Shown here: positions 16,216-25,312 of the stretch, one piece after another
Layout: every line of letters starts with the position of its first letter
How positions within the stretch are numbered: the stretch's first letter is position 1
Assembly (NCBI GenBank): GCA_020832905.1
Contig: JAJHRG010000003.1
Coordinates: forward strand, 1-64,000
Length of the DNA stretch: 64,000 bases
DNA from: Thermoproteota archaeon
Lineage (GTDB): Archaea > Thermoproteota > Methanomethylicia > Methanomethylicales > Methanomethylicaceae
Direction: 5' to 3'
Program-made: the position numbers and the translations under genes
Notes under the pieces: model-generated
Seen by the model: the letters and a program-made list of their open reading frames with translations, nothing else
Database searches by the model: none
What the model was told of the DNA's origin: nothing

Positions 16216-16331
16216 TTAAAAAATTTGATTTTAATATTGAAAATAATCTTCTTTATTTTATCAATTTTTTTAAATAAAAATATCGAAAAGTTTTAAATTT
16301 TTCTTTTTTCTAGGAAAAATGTGTGAAAAAT

Positions 16332-18491
16332 ATGAGTAAGACCATATTAAATAAAACTCCTCCAGTAAGAAGAAGCGATGGTATAATAGAAGAATTTGAT
16401 AAGGAGAGAATAGTAAAGAGTTTAGTAAAAGAAACAAAATTAGCTGAGATTTTATTTGGAATTCCACCAATAAAAGAAGAAGAAGCAAGAAAAATTGCTA
16501 ATGAAGTTGAAGAAGATATTAAGAAAATGAATCTTAAATTTTTAAGTGGACCTTTAATAAGAGAACTTGTATGTGTAAAATTATTAGAAAAAGGATATCA
16601 TATATATAGAAATGTTTATACAAGAGTTGGAATGCCATTATATGATGTTTATTTAATTGATTTATCAGAAGGTTATGAAGCAAGAGAAAATGCAAATCTT
16701 CAACCAAATCCTGAAACATTTCATAAGAAAAAAGCAGATTTTCTAAGTAAGGAATCTTACTTATTAATGATGCCACCAAAAATTGCAGATGCTCACTTAA
16801 AAGGAGATATACATATACATGATTTAGAATATTGGGGAACAAGACCTTTCTGTCAAGATCATGATTTAAGATATTTCTTTTACTATGGATTAATGCCAGA
16901 TGGAACTGGTACTCATACATCAGTTGCAGGTCCAGCACAACATCCAGAAGTTGCTATACTACATGCTGCAAAAGTTCTTGGAGCTGCACAAACAAATTTT
17001 GCAGGAGGTCAAGGATTCTTTAATTTTACAGTATTTATAGCACCATATTTAAGAGGATTAGATGATAAGAAAATTCGTCAATTAGCTCAAATGTTTTTAT
17101 ATGAAATGACTCAACTTTATGTAGCAAGAGGAGGTCAACCAGTATTTTCATCAATACAAATAGAAGCAGGTGTTCCAAAAATATGGCAAGATGCTCCTGT
17201 AGTATATAAAGGAAAGATATGGAAGGATAGATATGGAGATTATGAAGATGAAGTACATAAATTTGCTCTTGCACTTTTAGATGAATATATTAAAGGAGAT
17301 GCTATGGGTAAAATGTTTAATTTTCCAAAACCTGAAGTTGTACAAAGAGTAAGATATTGGAAAGAAAAAGAAGATGTAATGTTAAAAGCAGCACAACTTT
17401 CAGCAAAATTTGGTTCTACATATTATGATAATTTAATACCTAGTTATAGAGGAGGAGAAGATGGCGTATCATGTTTTCAATGTTGTGCATATTCATTCTC
17501 TGAAGATGGAAAATCTGAAGAATTTAAGAAAAAACTATACTTTGAAGATGGAGCACATTTCTCTATGGGTGGAATGCAAGTAATTACTATTAATCTTCCA
17601 AGAATTGCATATAAATCTAAAGATGAAGATCAAATGTATGAAATATTAAGAGAAACAATGGATATTGCAAAAGAAGCTCTTTTATTAAAATATAATATAA
17701 TGGTAAGACAATATGAAAGAGGATTAATTCCTTTTGCATCTCAAAGACCAAAAGGAGCACCTCCTGCAGTTAATATAAGAGAACTTGTATTAATCATAGG
17801 ATTTGTAGGTATGAATGAAATGATGCAACATATGACTGGATATGAACTTCATGAACATCGTGAAGCTCAAAAACTTGCATTAAAAGTATTAATAGAAATG
17901 GATAGAATAAAAGATGAGTATATAGAAGAAACAGGATTAAAATTTGCTATAGCAAGAACTCCTGCAGAATCATGTGCTCAACGTTTTGCAGTTGCTGATT
18001 TAATACATTATCCAGAATATGCAAAGAAATATGTAAAAGGAGATTTAGAAAAAGCATTATCACTATATAGAGAGACAACTGATCTTCCAATTTATTATAC
18101 AAATGGTTCTCATGTAAATGTTTCTGCAAGAATTCCATTATATGAAAGAATGAAAATAGAAGAAAAATTCTTCCCAATATTAAAAGGAGGAAATATATTC
18201 CATATATGGCTTGGAGAAGCAAATCCAGATCCTGAAGCTATATTAAAACTTAATAAGAAAATTGCAATGGAATCATGGATTGGATATTGGAGTCATACAA
18301 AAGATATTACTTTATGTCAATTATGTGGATTTATTGGTGGAGGAATACATGATAGTTGTCCAATATGTCATAATAAAGATGTTAAAATATACTCAAGAAT
18401 AACAGGATATTATCAAGAAGTAAGCTCATGGAATGCTGCTAAAAAACAAGAACTAAAAGATAGATATAGAATAAAATTAAGTGAACATTAA
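16332..18491 (+). CDS. nrdD: Anaerobic ribonucleoside-triphosphate reductase
   Basis: Class III reductase of about 719 residues. An ATP-cone regulatory domain covers the first ~100 residues (VRRSDGIIEEFD). The ten-stranded barrel contains the substrate-site region GVSCFQCC. The C-terminal zinc site is formed by CQLCG and CPICH, and the glycyl radical lies in RITGYYQEV about 28 residues from the end. It reduces NTPs to dNTPs under anoxia. The activase gene follows within one base. I place the start at ATG 16332 with GTGA just upstream; a GTG at 16323 would add three residues. Confidence 0.95.
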   Translation: MSKTILNKTPPVRRSDGIIEEFDKERIVKSLVKETKLAEILFGIPPIKEEEARKIANEVEEDIKKMNLKFLSGPLIRELVCVKLLEKGYHIYRNVYTRVGMPLYDVYLIDLSEGYEARENANLQPNPETFHKKKADFLSKESYLLMMPPKIADAHLKGDIHIHDLEYWGTRPFCQDHDLRYFFYYGLMPDGTGTHTSVAGPAQHPEVAILHAAKVLGAAQTNFAGGQGFFNFTVFIAPYLRGLDDKKIRQLAQMFLYEMTQLYVARGGQPVFSSIQIEAGVPKIWQDAPVVYKGKIWKDRYGDYEDEVHKFALALLDEYIKGDAMGKMFNFPKPEVVQRVRYWKEKEDVMLKAAQLSAKFGSTYYDNLIPSYRGGEDGVSCFQCCAYSFSEDGKSEEFKKKLYFEDGAHFSMGGMQVITINLPRIAYKSKDEDQMYEILRETMDIAKEALLLKYNIMVRQYERGLIPFASQRPKGAPPAVNIRELVLIIGFVGMNEMMQHMTGYELHEHREAQKLALKVLIEMDRIKDEYIEETGLKFAIARTPAESCAQRFAVADLIHYPEYAKKYVKGDLEKALSLYRETTDLPIYYTNGSHVNVSARIPLYERMKIEEKFFPILKGGNIFHIWLGEANPDPEAILKLNKKIAMESWIGYWSHTKDITLCQLCGFIGGGIHDSCPICHNKDVKIYSRITGYYQEVSSWNAAKKQELKDRYRIKLSEH

Positions 18492-18492
18492 A

Positions 18493-19236
18493 ATGATATT
18501 ATATGTTGCTGAAATAATTCCAATATCTTTTTCAGATTATCCAAAAGAGCCATGTTGTGTAATTTTTTTAGCTGGTTGTAATTTTAATTGTGGTTATTGT
18601 CAAAATTGGAAATTAAAGAAAATTTCAAAAGAATATGAAACTAATATAGAAAAAATAAAAGAAATAATTTCAAAAAATAATTTAATAACTGCATGTAAAA
18701 TATCAGGAGGAGAACCATTACTTCAATATGAAGCAGTTATAGAAATTGGAAAATTTGTAAAATCACTAGGATTAAAATTTGGAATAGATACTAATGGATC
18801 TTTACCAAATACATTAAAAAAAGTAATTCCTTTAGTAGATTTAATATCAATAGATATAAAAGCTGCACTTAATAAAAATGCTTATTTAAAAATTATTGGA
18901 ATAGATCCTCCTTTATCTTCTATAATAGAATCTCTTGAAATTACTTTAAAATCAAATGCTTATGTAGATATAAGAATACCAATAATACCTGGATATAATG
19001 ATAACTTAGAAACTATAAAATCAATAGAAAAAACATTAATAGAATTAGGATATGAAGAAAAAGCAGAAAGAAATATGGCAAGTATTACACTATTAGAATT
19101 TGTTCCTGAAAATGCACATTTTGAAGAATTTAAAAAATTAAGAAATCCATCAGTAGAAGAACTTATGAAATTAAAATCATATTTTAAAATAAAAAATGTA
19201 AAAATTTCTCATAGATTATACTCCAATTATAGCTAA
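18493..19236 (+). CDS. nrdG: Radical SAM activating enzyme for NrdD
   Basis: The 248-residue radical SAM protein has the cluster motif CNFNCGYC near residue 30 and a KISGGEPLL glycine-rich SAM motif. It generates the glycyl radical on NrdD, and the gene starts one base after the nrdD stop. It is longer than bacterial NrdG (about 150-175 residues) and closer to the archaeal anaerobic activase type. The ATG at 18493 has AGTGA upstream; a GTG at 18481 would overlap nrdD. Its last 21 bases overlap the convergent small membrane protein gene. Confidence 0.9.
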   Translation: MILYVAEIIPISFSDYPKEPCCVIFLAGCNFNCGYCQNWKLKKISKEYETNIEKIKEIISKNNLITACKISGGEPLLQYEAVIEIGKFVKSLGLKFGIDTNGSLPNTLKKVIPLVDLISIDIKAALNKNAYLKIIGIDPPLSSIIESLEITLKSNAYVDIRIPIIPGYNDNLETIKSIEKTLIELGYEEKAERNMASITLLEFVPENAHFEEFKKLRNPSVEELMKLKSYFKIKNVKISHRLYSNYS

Positions 19237-19485
19237 TATTATACTTATTATAAGTAAAATCCAGCCAATAGCAATTATTATTCCTATTGCTTTTCTTGTT
19301 GCTGATATGAATACTATTAGTACATATATTGCAGTTAATGTTACCATAATAGTAATTGCTGATGAAAAAGAATTTGCAAGTTCAGGTCTTCCTTTTAGTA
19401 TTGTTTGTTCTATTATATATTGTATAAAGGATTTTACTAAATTAAATAAGTAATAAACTACATTAAATAATTGAGATATCTCCAT
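19216..19485 (-). CDS. Small membrane protein, two C-terminal TM segments, unknown
   Basis: I do not recognise this 89-residue protein. It has a moderately hydrophobic N-terminal helix (residues 5-30), a short polar linker, then two strong membrane segments at about 42-62 and 66-88, running to the stop. No conserved charged motif is visible. It overlaps nrdG by 21 bases at the 3' end and begins about 21 bases downstream of the macro-domain gene on the same strand, so it may be co-transcribed with that gene. Confidence 0.55.
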   Translation of the reverse strand: MEISQLFNVVYYLFNLVKSFIQYIIEQTILKGRPELANSFSSAITIMVTLTAIYVLIVFISATRKAIGIIIAIGWILLIISIILAIIGV

Positions 19486-19506
19486 GAATTTAAAAAATTA
19501 ATTAAA

Positions 19507-20061
19507 TTATTTAAGAATTTTTTCTGCTACTTCTTTATAAATTTCATAATCTCTATCTTTGTATAATACTATAAATACTTTTTCAATAAAATCTTCTTTT
19601 TCTAAAAATTCTTTTATTGCTTTTAATGCAATTATAGAAGCTTCTTCTATAGGATATCCATATGCACCTGTACTAATAGATGGAAATGCTATAGTTTTAA
19701 TTCCTTTTGAAATTGCAAGTTTTAAAGAATTATAATATGCTTGATATAATAGCTTGGCTTCCTCATATTTTCCTCCTCTCCAAATAGGTCCAACAGTATG
19801 AATAACATATTTTGCTTTTAAATTTCCACCTGTTGTAATAACTGCATGACCTACTGGAAGTCCATTTGGATACTCTTTTTCTCTTATTTTTTTACATTCT
19901 TCAAGAATTTTTGGTCCTCCTTTTCTATGAATTGCACCATCAACTCCTCCTCCACCCATTAATGAAGGATTTGCAGAATTAACTATTGCATCAGTATTCA
20001 TTTCAGTAATATCTCCTTTTAAAATAATTATTTTTGAATTTCCAATTTGAAATTCCTTCAT
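19507..20061 (-). CDS. MacroD-type macro domain protein, ADP-ribose hydrolase
   Basis: This single-domain protein of 184 residues has the MacroD signatures GDITEMNTDAIVNSAN, the loop GGGGVDGAIHRKGG, and the phosphate loop SISTGAYGYP. Such enzymes remove ADP-ribose from proteins or nucleic acids or deacetylate O-acetyl-ADP-ribose. The O-acetyl product is formed by sirtuins; no sirtuin gene is in view, although an HDAC-family deacetylase lies at 31 kb. Length and motif order are normal. Confidence 0.92.
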   Translation of the reverse strand: MKEFQIGNSKIIILKGDITEMNTDAIVNSANPSLMGGGGVDGAIHRKGGPKILEECKKIREKEYPNGLPVGHAVITTGGNLKAKYVIHTVGPIWRGGKYEEAKLLYQAYYNSLKLAISKGIKTIAFPSISTGAYGYPIEEASIIALKAIKEFLEKEDFIEKVFIVLYKDRDYEIYKEVAEKILK

Positions 20062-20128
20062 ATTATTACATTAATAATTTCTTCTTTATAAATTAAATTT
20101 TTTAAGATACTTAAAAATTAGAATTCTT

Positions 20129-20614
20129 ATGTATAAAATTACATGTTCATGTTGTGGAGAAGAAAGTCTTGAAGTAAAAGAAGTTCAAACTGATATTCCT
20201 AAATTTGGAAAATTAGTCATAATATCTATGCTTTGTAGTAAATGTGGATATAGATTTAATGATATTATTCCCTTAGAGTATAAAGGTCCATCTAAAATAG
20301 AATATAAAGTAAAAGAATTAAAAGATTTATCAGCTAAAGTTATAAGATCAAAAACTTCAAAAATAACTATACCTGAGCTTGGTCTTGAATTATTACCAGG
20401 TCCTAGAGCAGAAGCATTTATAACAAATATAGAAGGTGTTCTTGATAGATTTCTTAGTATTGCAGAATATCTATATGATACATCAAGAGGAATTATAAAG
20501 AAAAGAGCACTTGAAGCTATAAATAAAATTAAATTAGCAATGGATGGTAAGATTGAATTTACATTAATAATAGAAGATAAATATGGAAATAGTGCTATAA
20601 TACCTCCTGATTAA
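20129..20614 (+). CDS. ZPR1-type zinc finger protein
   Basis: A single ZPR1 module of 161 residues. The C4 zinc finger is CSCCGEES...CSKCGYRF, followed by the ZPR1 beta-helical domain with SKTSKITIPELGLELLPG and AFITNIEGVLDR. Eukaryotic ZPR1 has two such modules and acts with translation factor eEF1A; archaeal versions have one and are uncharacterised. The start has no Shine-Dalgarno, with an AT-rich promoter-like run 25-35 bases upstream. It is not linked to the following his operon by any overlap. Confidence 0.88.
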   Translation: MYKITCSCCGEESLEVKEVQTDIPKFGKLVIISMLCSKCGYRFNDIIPLEYKGPSKIEYKVKELKDLSAKVIRSKTSKITIPELGLELLPGPRAEAFITNIEGVLDRFLSIAEYLYDTSRGIIKKRALEAINKIKLAMDGKIEFTLIIEDKYGNSAIIPPD

Positions 20615-20666
20615 AATATTTATTCTTTTTTAATTTCATAGTAAGTAATGGGGGGGAAATTTGATT

Positions 20667-20673
20667 AGGAGGA
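20667..20673 (+). promoter_or_regulatory. AGGAGGA ribosome binding site before hisZ
   Basis: A strong Shine-Dalgarno sequence lies before an open frame that has no ATG, GTG or TTG. The in-frame TAG at 20677-20679 blocks any start further upstream. The first sense codons after it are TTC and ATA, the latter ten bases after the site. A run of seven G (20650-20656), unusual for this DNA, lies just upstream. Confidence 0.6.
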
Positions 20674-20682
20674 ATTTAGTTC

Positions 20683-21822
20683 ATACCAAATGGATTTAAA
20701 GATATTCCTCCAGAGGAATTAGAAAAATATAAATTTGTAGAAGAAAAATTTAGAGAAACTTTTGAGCTTTGGGGTTATAAAGAAGTTAGAACTAGTACTA
20801 TTGAATTTTTTGATATATTTAGATGGAGTGCAGGAGAATCTTTTGCAAATTCTATATTTAAATTTCAAGATTATGATGGTAAAATATTATCATTAAGAGG
20901 TGAAATTACTACACAAATAGCAAGAATGATTGCTTTAAAATTATGTAATGAAAAAAGATTATACTACATAGAGAATTGTATAAGATATTTACCTCAAAAA
21001 GCTATATCACAAAGAGAATTTTGGCAAGCTGGAGTTGAGCTTATTGGAGAATATGGACCTGAAGCTGATGCTGAAGTAATATGTTTAGCATTAGAAAGCT
21101 TAGATAAAATAGGTCTTAAGGCAAATATAGATATAGGAAGTATTTCAGTATTTAAGAAAATTGCTAATTATTTTAATATAGAAGATTTAGATAAATTAAA
21201 AAATGCTATAGCAAGTAAATCTATTAGTGAAATTAGAGAAATAGTTAATAATGAAGATGTATTAAAGATATTTTCATATATTATTGAAAAAAGAGGAAGA
21301 ATTGAAATTTTAAAAGATTTAGCAAAAAATATTCATGAGCTAAATGAAGATATTAACTACATAGAGAAATTATTTGATATTATAAAAGCTTATGGATATT
21401 ATGATAGAGTAGTAATTGATTTAAGTACATTAAGAGAGATGAAGTACTATAATGGTATTGTATTTGATATATTTGTAGAAGGATTAGGAATTCCTATAGG
21501 TGGAGGAGGAAGATATGATGAAATGATGAAAGAATTTGGTCTTGATTTAAAAGCAACAGGATTTGCTATTAATATTGATCTTATAGTAAAATTAATTGAA
21601 AAAATTCCTATAAAAAAAGAAAGAATAGTAAATGTTTATTATAAGGAAGGCTATATAGAAAAAGCAATTAATATTATTAAAGCAATGAGAAATAAAGGAA
21701 TAAAATGCTCTTTATCCTTATATAGAGGAGAAAAAGATGGTATTCTAGTTAGTGATAATATTATTGATTTGAAAACTGGTGAGAAAATAAATGAAAGGAA
21801 TTATATTAGCAATTCCAAGTAA
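20683..21822 (+). CDS. hisZ: ATP phosphoribosyltransferase regulatory subunit, non-standard start
   Basis: The frame encodes about 379 residues of a catalytically dead HisRS-like protein. It opens with IPNGFKDIPPEELEKY, the usual first strand of the fold, then LRGEITTQIAR (motif 2), YNGIVFDIFV and GGGGRYDEM. HisZ makes the short form of HisG active and histidine-sensitive, and the gene downstream is that short form. No ATG, GTG or TTG exists between the in-frame TAG at 20677 and ATG 20926. Starting at 20926 would remove about 80 residues of core fold. I place the start at ATA 20683, where the family begins, behind an AGGAGGA site. A sequencing error is the alternative. Confidence 0.8.
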   Translation: MPNGFKDIPPEELEKYKFVEEKFRETFELWGYKEVRTSTIEFFDIFRWSAGESFANSIFKFQDYDGKILSLRGEITTQIARMIALKLCNEKRLYYIENCIRYLPQKAISQREFWQAGVELIGEYGPEADAEVICLALESLDKIGLKANIDIGSISVFKKIANYFNIEDLDKLKNAIASKSISEIREIVNNEDVLKIFSYIIEKRGRIEILKDLAKNIHELNEDINYIEKLFDIIKAYGYYDRVVIDLSTLREMKYYNGIVFDIFVEGLGIPIGGGGRYDEMMKEFGLDLKATGFAINIDLIVKLIEKIPIKKERIVNVYYKEGYIEKAINIIKAMRNKGIKCSLSLYRGEKDGILVSDNIIDLKTGEKINERNYISNSK

Positions 21823-22438
21823 AGGAAGATTAAGAAAGCCAGTTATGGATATTTTAGAAAAAGCTAATATAAAAGTTATTGATGATGATAGTAGAGTATA
21901 TTTAACAAATACAACAGTAAAAGGTTTACAAATATTATCTGTAAGAGCTATAGATATTCCTACATATGTTTATTATGGAATTGCTGATATGGGAATAACT
22001 GGAAAGGATATAATAGAAGAATGTGGACTTGATATATATGAAATTGCTGATATGAAATTTGGAAATTGTAATCTTGTAGTTGCTGTAAGAGAAGATAGTC
22101 CATATTATGATGTAAATCAACTTCCTCATGGAATAAGAGTAGCAACTGAATTTCCAAATTTAACAAGAAAATTTTTTAGTAATTTAGGTATTCATGTAGA
22201 AATTATTACATTAAGAGGAGCTGTAGAAATTGCTCCAATATTAGGTCTTTCAGATTGTATTGTAGATTTATCAAGTACAGGAGAAACATTAAGAAAAAAT
22301 AGACTAAGAGTAATAGCAACTATATTAAAATCTTCTGCAAGACTTATTTGTAATAAAGTTTCATATAAGACAAAATATGAAGATATTAAGAAAATTATAG
22401 AATTATTGGTGAAAAGTTGTGAAAATATTAACTTATAA
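21791..22438 (+). CDS. hisG: ATP phosphoribosyltransferase, short form
   Basis: First enzyme of histidine synthesis, joining ATP and PRPP. At 215 residues it is the short HisG type, lacking the C-terminal regulatory domain of the long form, so it needs HisZ. Motifs: AIPSKGRL at the N-terminus, ADMGITGKD, and the PRPP loop DLSSTGETLRKN. It starts inside the end of hisZ (32-base overlap) with GGTGA eight bases before the ATG, and overlaps hisD by 20 bases. Translational coupling along the operon is therefore likely. Confidence 0.94.
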   Translation: MKGIILAIPSKGRLRKPVMDILEKANIKVIDDDSRVYLTNTTVKGLQILSVRAIDIPTYVYYGIADMGITGKDIIEECGLDIYEIADMKFGNCNLVVAVREDSPYYDVNQLPHGIRVATEFPNLTRKFFSNLGIHVEIITLRGAVEIAPILGLSDCIVDLSSTGETLRKNRLRVIATILKSSARLICNKVSYKTKYEDIKKIIELLVKSCENINL

Positions 22439-23636
22439 AGAGTATAAAAGTGAAATTTTTAAGGAAATTCCTAATGAGATTTTTGAAGTTGTAAATAAAA
22501 TAATAAAAGATGTTAAGGAAAAAGGAGATAAAGCAATTATAGAATATACAGAAAAATTTGATGGAATATCTCTTACAAAAGATGAAATTAAAGTTAGTAT
22601 TGAAGAAGCAAAAAATGCTTATGAATCTATGTCAGATGAACTAAAAATTAGCTTAAAAAATTCTATAGAAAGAATAAAAAAATTTCAAGAAGCTCAATTA
22701 CCAAAATCATTTTCTATGGAAATTACAAAAGGAGTAATAATTGGTGTAAAATATACACCAATATCATCTGTTGGAATTTATGTACCAGGTGGTCGTAAAG
22801 CATACATTTCTACAGTACTAATGGCTTCTATACCAGCAAAAGTAGCAGGAGTTAAAAGATGTATAATATCTACTCCTCCAAGATTTTCAAGAGATATTGC
22901 TGCTATAGCATATATGTTAGGAATAAATGAAGTTTATAGAGTAGGTGGAGCTCAAGCAATTGCTGCAATGGCTTATGGAACTGAAACTATTAAAAAAGTA
23001 GAAAAAATAGTTGGACCTGGAAATATCTATGTAACAGTAGCAAAAATCTTAGTAAGTAAAGATGTTGCTGTAGATATGCCAGCAGGTCCAAGTGAAATAT
23101 TAATTTATGCTGATTATATTAAAAATCATAAATGGATTGCTATGGATATATTAGCTCAAGCAGAACATGATCCAAAAGCAAAATTAATTTTAGTAACAAA
23201 AGATAAAGAAGGAGCTCTAAAAGTAAAAGAATATCTTAAAGATTATAATCTTGAAAATGCATTTATAATACTTGTAGATAAAAAAGAAGAAGCTATAAAT
23301 TTAATAAATGAAATTGCTCCAGAGCATTTAGAAATTATTAGTAATGAAGAAATTGAAATTGAAAATGCAGGAGCAATATTTATTGGAGAATATTCACCTG
23401 TAGCTATAGGAGATTATACTGTAGGGACAAATCATATATTACCAACAATGGGATGGGCTAAACGTTCTTCACCATTATCAGTAAGAGATTTTATAAAATC
23501 TATAGAATTTGTAAAATGTACAAAAGAAGGATTATATTCTATAGGAAAAGATGGAATTATAATGGCTAAAGCAGAAGGAATGGAATATCATGCAAAATCC
23601 ATAGAGATAAGAATAGAAGAAAATAATTCATCATAA
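22419..23636 (+). CDS. hisD: Histidinol dehydrogenase
   Basis: 405 residues, a little shorter than the usual 425-430. The protein shows PGGRKAYIST, the long signature around VGGAQAIAAMAYGTETI, VGPGNIYVTVAK and DMPAGPSEIL, then AEHDPKA and the C-terminal EGMEYHAKSIEIR. It oxidises histidinol to histidine in two NAD-dependent steps using a zinc site. The start is GTG at 22419 with GGTGA upstream, inside hisG. The next gene begins 17 bases after the stop. Confidence 0.95.
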   Translation: MKILTYKEYKSEIFKEIPNEIFEVVNKIIKDVKEKGDKAIIEYTEKFDGISLTKDEIKVSIEEAKNAYESMSDELKISLKNSIERIKKFQEAQLPKSFSMEITKGVIIGVKYTPISSVGIYVPGGRKAYISTVLMASIPAKVAGVKRCIISTPPRFSRDIAAIAYMLGINEVYRVGGAQAIAAMAYGTETIKKVEKIVGPGNIYVTVAKILVSKDVAVDMPAGPSEILIYADYIKNHKWIAMDILAQAEHDPKAKLILVTKDKEGALKVKEYLKDYNLENAFIILVDKKEEAINLINEIAPEHLEIISNEEIEIENAGAIFIGEYSPVAIGDYTVGTNHILPTMGWAKRSSPLSVRDFIKSIEFVKCTKEGLYSIGKDGIIMAKAEGMEYHAKSIEIRIEENNSS

Positions 23637-23653
23637 ATATTAAAGGTGATTAA

Positions 23654-24724
23654 ATGAAAATAGAAATTAATGAAGAAATTAAAGATTTATTAAGTAAAAA
23701 ATCATTTTATGAATATATACCTGATTCTATAATAAGAATGGGATTAAATGAGAATTTATTAATTGATAAATATTTTTCCTATGTATTATTAATGGAGGCA
23801 ATTAAAAATATAGATATAAGATTATATCCACCAGCAAAAGGATATAGTGCATTAAAAGCAATATCAGAAGAATATGGATTATATGAAGATGAAGTAATAG
23901 TTGGAAATGGATCTGATGAAATTATTGATCTTATAGCAAAAGTTTTTGTAAGAAAAAATGAAGCTATAATTATAGAACCAACATTTGAAATGTATAGTTT
24001 TTATGTAAAATTAATAGGTGGTAAAATCAAATCTGTTTTAACAAATGAAGATTTTGATATTAATGTAGATGAAATACTTTCTCAAGTAAGTAAAAATACA
24101 AAAGTAATTTTCATATGTTCACCAAATAATCCAACAGGAAAACAATATGAAAAAGAAAAAATTTTAAAAATTGTAAAAGAATTTCAAGGTATTGTTGTAT
24201 TAGATGAAGCATATGCAGATTTTGCATCATATAGTATTTTCATGGAAGCACCAAAATATGATAATTTAATTGTTTTAAGAAGTTTTTCTAAATCACATGG
24301 TCTTGCAGGATTAAGAATTGGATATGGAGTAGGAAATAGTGAAATTATAAGATATTTAAAATCAGTACAAAGTCCATATTCTGTAAATTCTATTGCTCAA
24401 GAAGTATGTAAGTTTGTATTAAGAAATAAACATGTATATGATCATTTTATAAATTTAGTAAAAAATGAAAGAGAATACTTAATAGCAGAATTAAGTACTA
24501 TAAAAGAAATAAAAGTATTTCCATCTAGTGCAAATTTCATTTTAATAAAATTATTAACATGTTCATCATCATATATATGTGAGAAATTAAGAGAAAAAGG
24601 AATATTAGTAAGAGATAGAGGTAATTTACCATTATTAGAAAATTGTATAAGAGTAACAGTTGGAAGAAGAGAAGATAATATTAAGTTTATTAATACATTA
24701 AGGAAAGTATTAGAAGAAAAATAG
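23654..24724 (+). CDS. hisC: Histidinol-phosphate aminotransferase
   Basis: 356 residues of the fold-type I HisC family: MGLNEN, GNGSDEIIDL, SPNNPTGKQ, VLDEAYADF and the PLP lysine in RSFSKSHGLAGLRIGY, with a C-terminal RVTVGRREDN carrying the arginine for the substrate carboxylate. It converts imidazole acetol phosphate to histidinol phosphate with glutamate. GGTGAT lies just before the ATG. Its place between hisD and hisB fits this assignment over aspartate or tyrosine aminotransferase. Confidence 0.94.
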   Translation: MKIEINEEIKDLLSKKSFYEYIPDSIIRMGLNENLLIDKYFSYVLLMEAIKNIDIRLYPPAKGYSALKAISEEYGLYEDEVIVGNGSDEIIDLIAKVFVRKNEAIIIEPTFEMYSFYVKLIGGKIKSVLTNEDFDINVDEILSQVSKNTKVIFICSPNNPTGKQYEKEKILKIVKEFQGIVVLDEAYADFASYSIFMEAPKYDNLIVLRSFSKSHGLAGLRIGYGVGNSEIIRYLKSVQSPYSVNSIAQEVCKFVLRNKHVYDHFINLVKNEREYLIAELSTIKEIKVFPSSANFILIKLLTCSSSYICEKLREKGILVRDRGNLPLLENCIRVTVGRREDNIKFINTLRKVLEEK

Positions 24725-24733
24725 GGGAATAAA

Positions 24734-25312
24734 ATGGAAAGTGAATTTATTGAATATACAAGAGAAACAAAAGAAGTAAAAATAAAAATAAGCTTAAGAT
24801 TAAATGGAAAAGGAGTTTTTGAAGGATCATGTGGAACATTATTTATGGATCATATGATAAAAACATTAGCAAAACATGGAAAATTAGATATTATTGTTAA
24901 TGCTAAAGGAGATTTAAAACATCATATAATTGAAGATTTAGCAATATGTATAGGAAAAGCTATAAGTATTGCATTAAAGAATAGAGAAGGAATTGCAAGA
25001 TTTGGATTTGCTTATGTTCCAATGGATGATGCTCTTGCAAGAGCAGTAGTAGATTTAGGAGGAAGAGCTTATTGTAAATTAGAACTAAATGTAAAAGATA
25101 ATGTAATTGAAGATACAAAAGTTGAAGATATTATACATTTTATAGAAACTCTTTCTCAATCCTTAGAAGCTAATATTCATATAAGTGTACTTTATGGATT
25201 TAATGATCATCATAAAATTGAAGCATCAATAAAAGCTTTAGCAATAGCATTAAGAGAAGCAATGAAGAAAATTGGAAATGATATACCAAGTACAAAAGGT
25301 GTAATAGGATGA
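24734..25312 (+). CDS. hisB: Imidazoleglycerol-phosphate dehydratase
   Basis: 192 residues, dehydratase domain only; the phosphatase domain of the enterobacterial fusion is absent. Metal-binding motifs are FMDHMIKTLAKHG, HHIIEDLAICIGKA near residue 60 and the repeat-like FNDHHKIEASIKALA near the end. It forms imidazole acetol phosphate in a manganese-dependent dehydration. The stop overlaps the hisH start by four bases (ATGA). No histidinol-phosphate phosphatase gene is found in this operon. Confidence 0.94.
   Translation: MESEFIEYTRETKEVKIKISLRLNGKGVFEGSCGTLFMDHMIKTLAKHGKLDIIVNAKGDLKHHIIEDLAICIGKAISIALKNREGIARFGFAYVPMDDALARAVVDLGGRAYCKLELNVKDNVIEDTKVEDIIHFIETLSQSLEANIHISVLYGFNDHHKIEASIKALAIALREAMKKIGNDIPSTKGVIG

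Noticed and set aside
20648-20692. ATG codons at 20648 and 20690 as hisZ starts
   Set aside because: Both are in another frame and meet a stop within a few codons; an indel in the G run would not remove the in-frame TAG at 20677.
20926-21822. Taking ATG 20926 as the start of hisZ
   Set aside because: It would drop about 80 residues including the first strands and motif 2 lead-in of the HisRS-like fold, all of which are encoded in frame just upstream.
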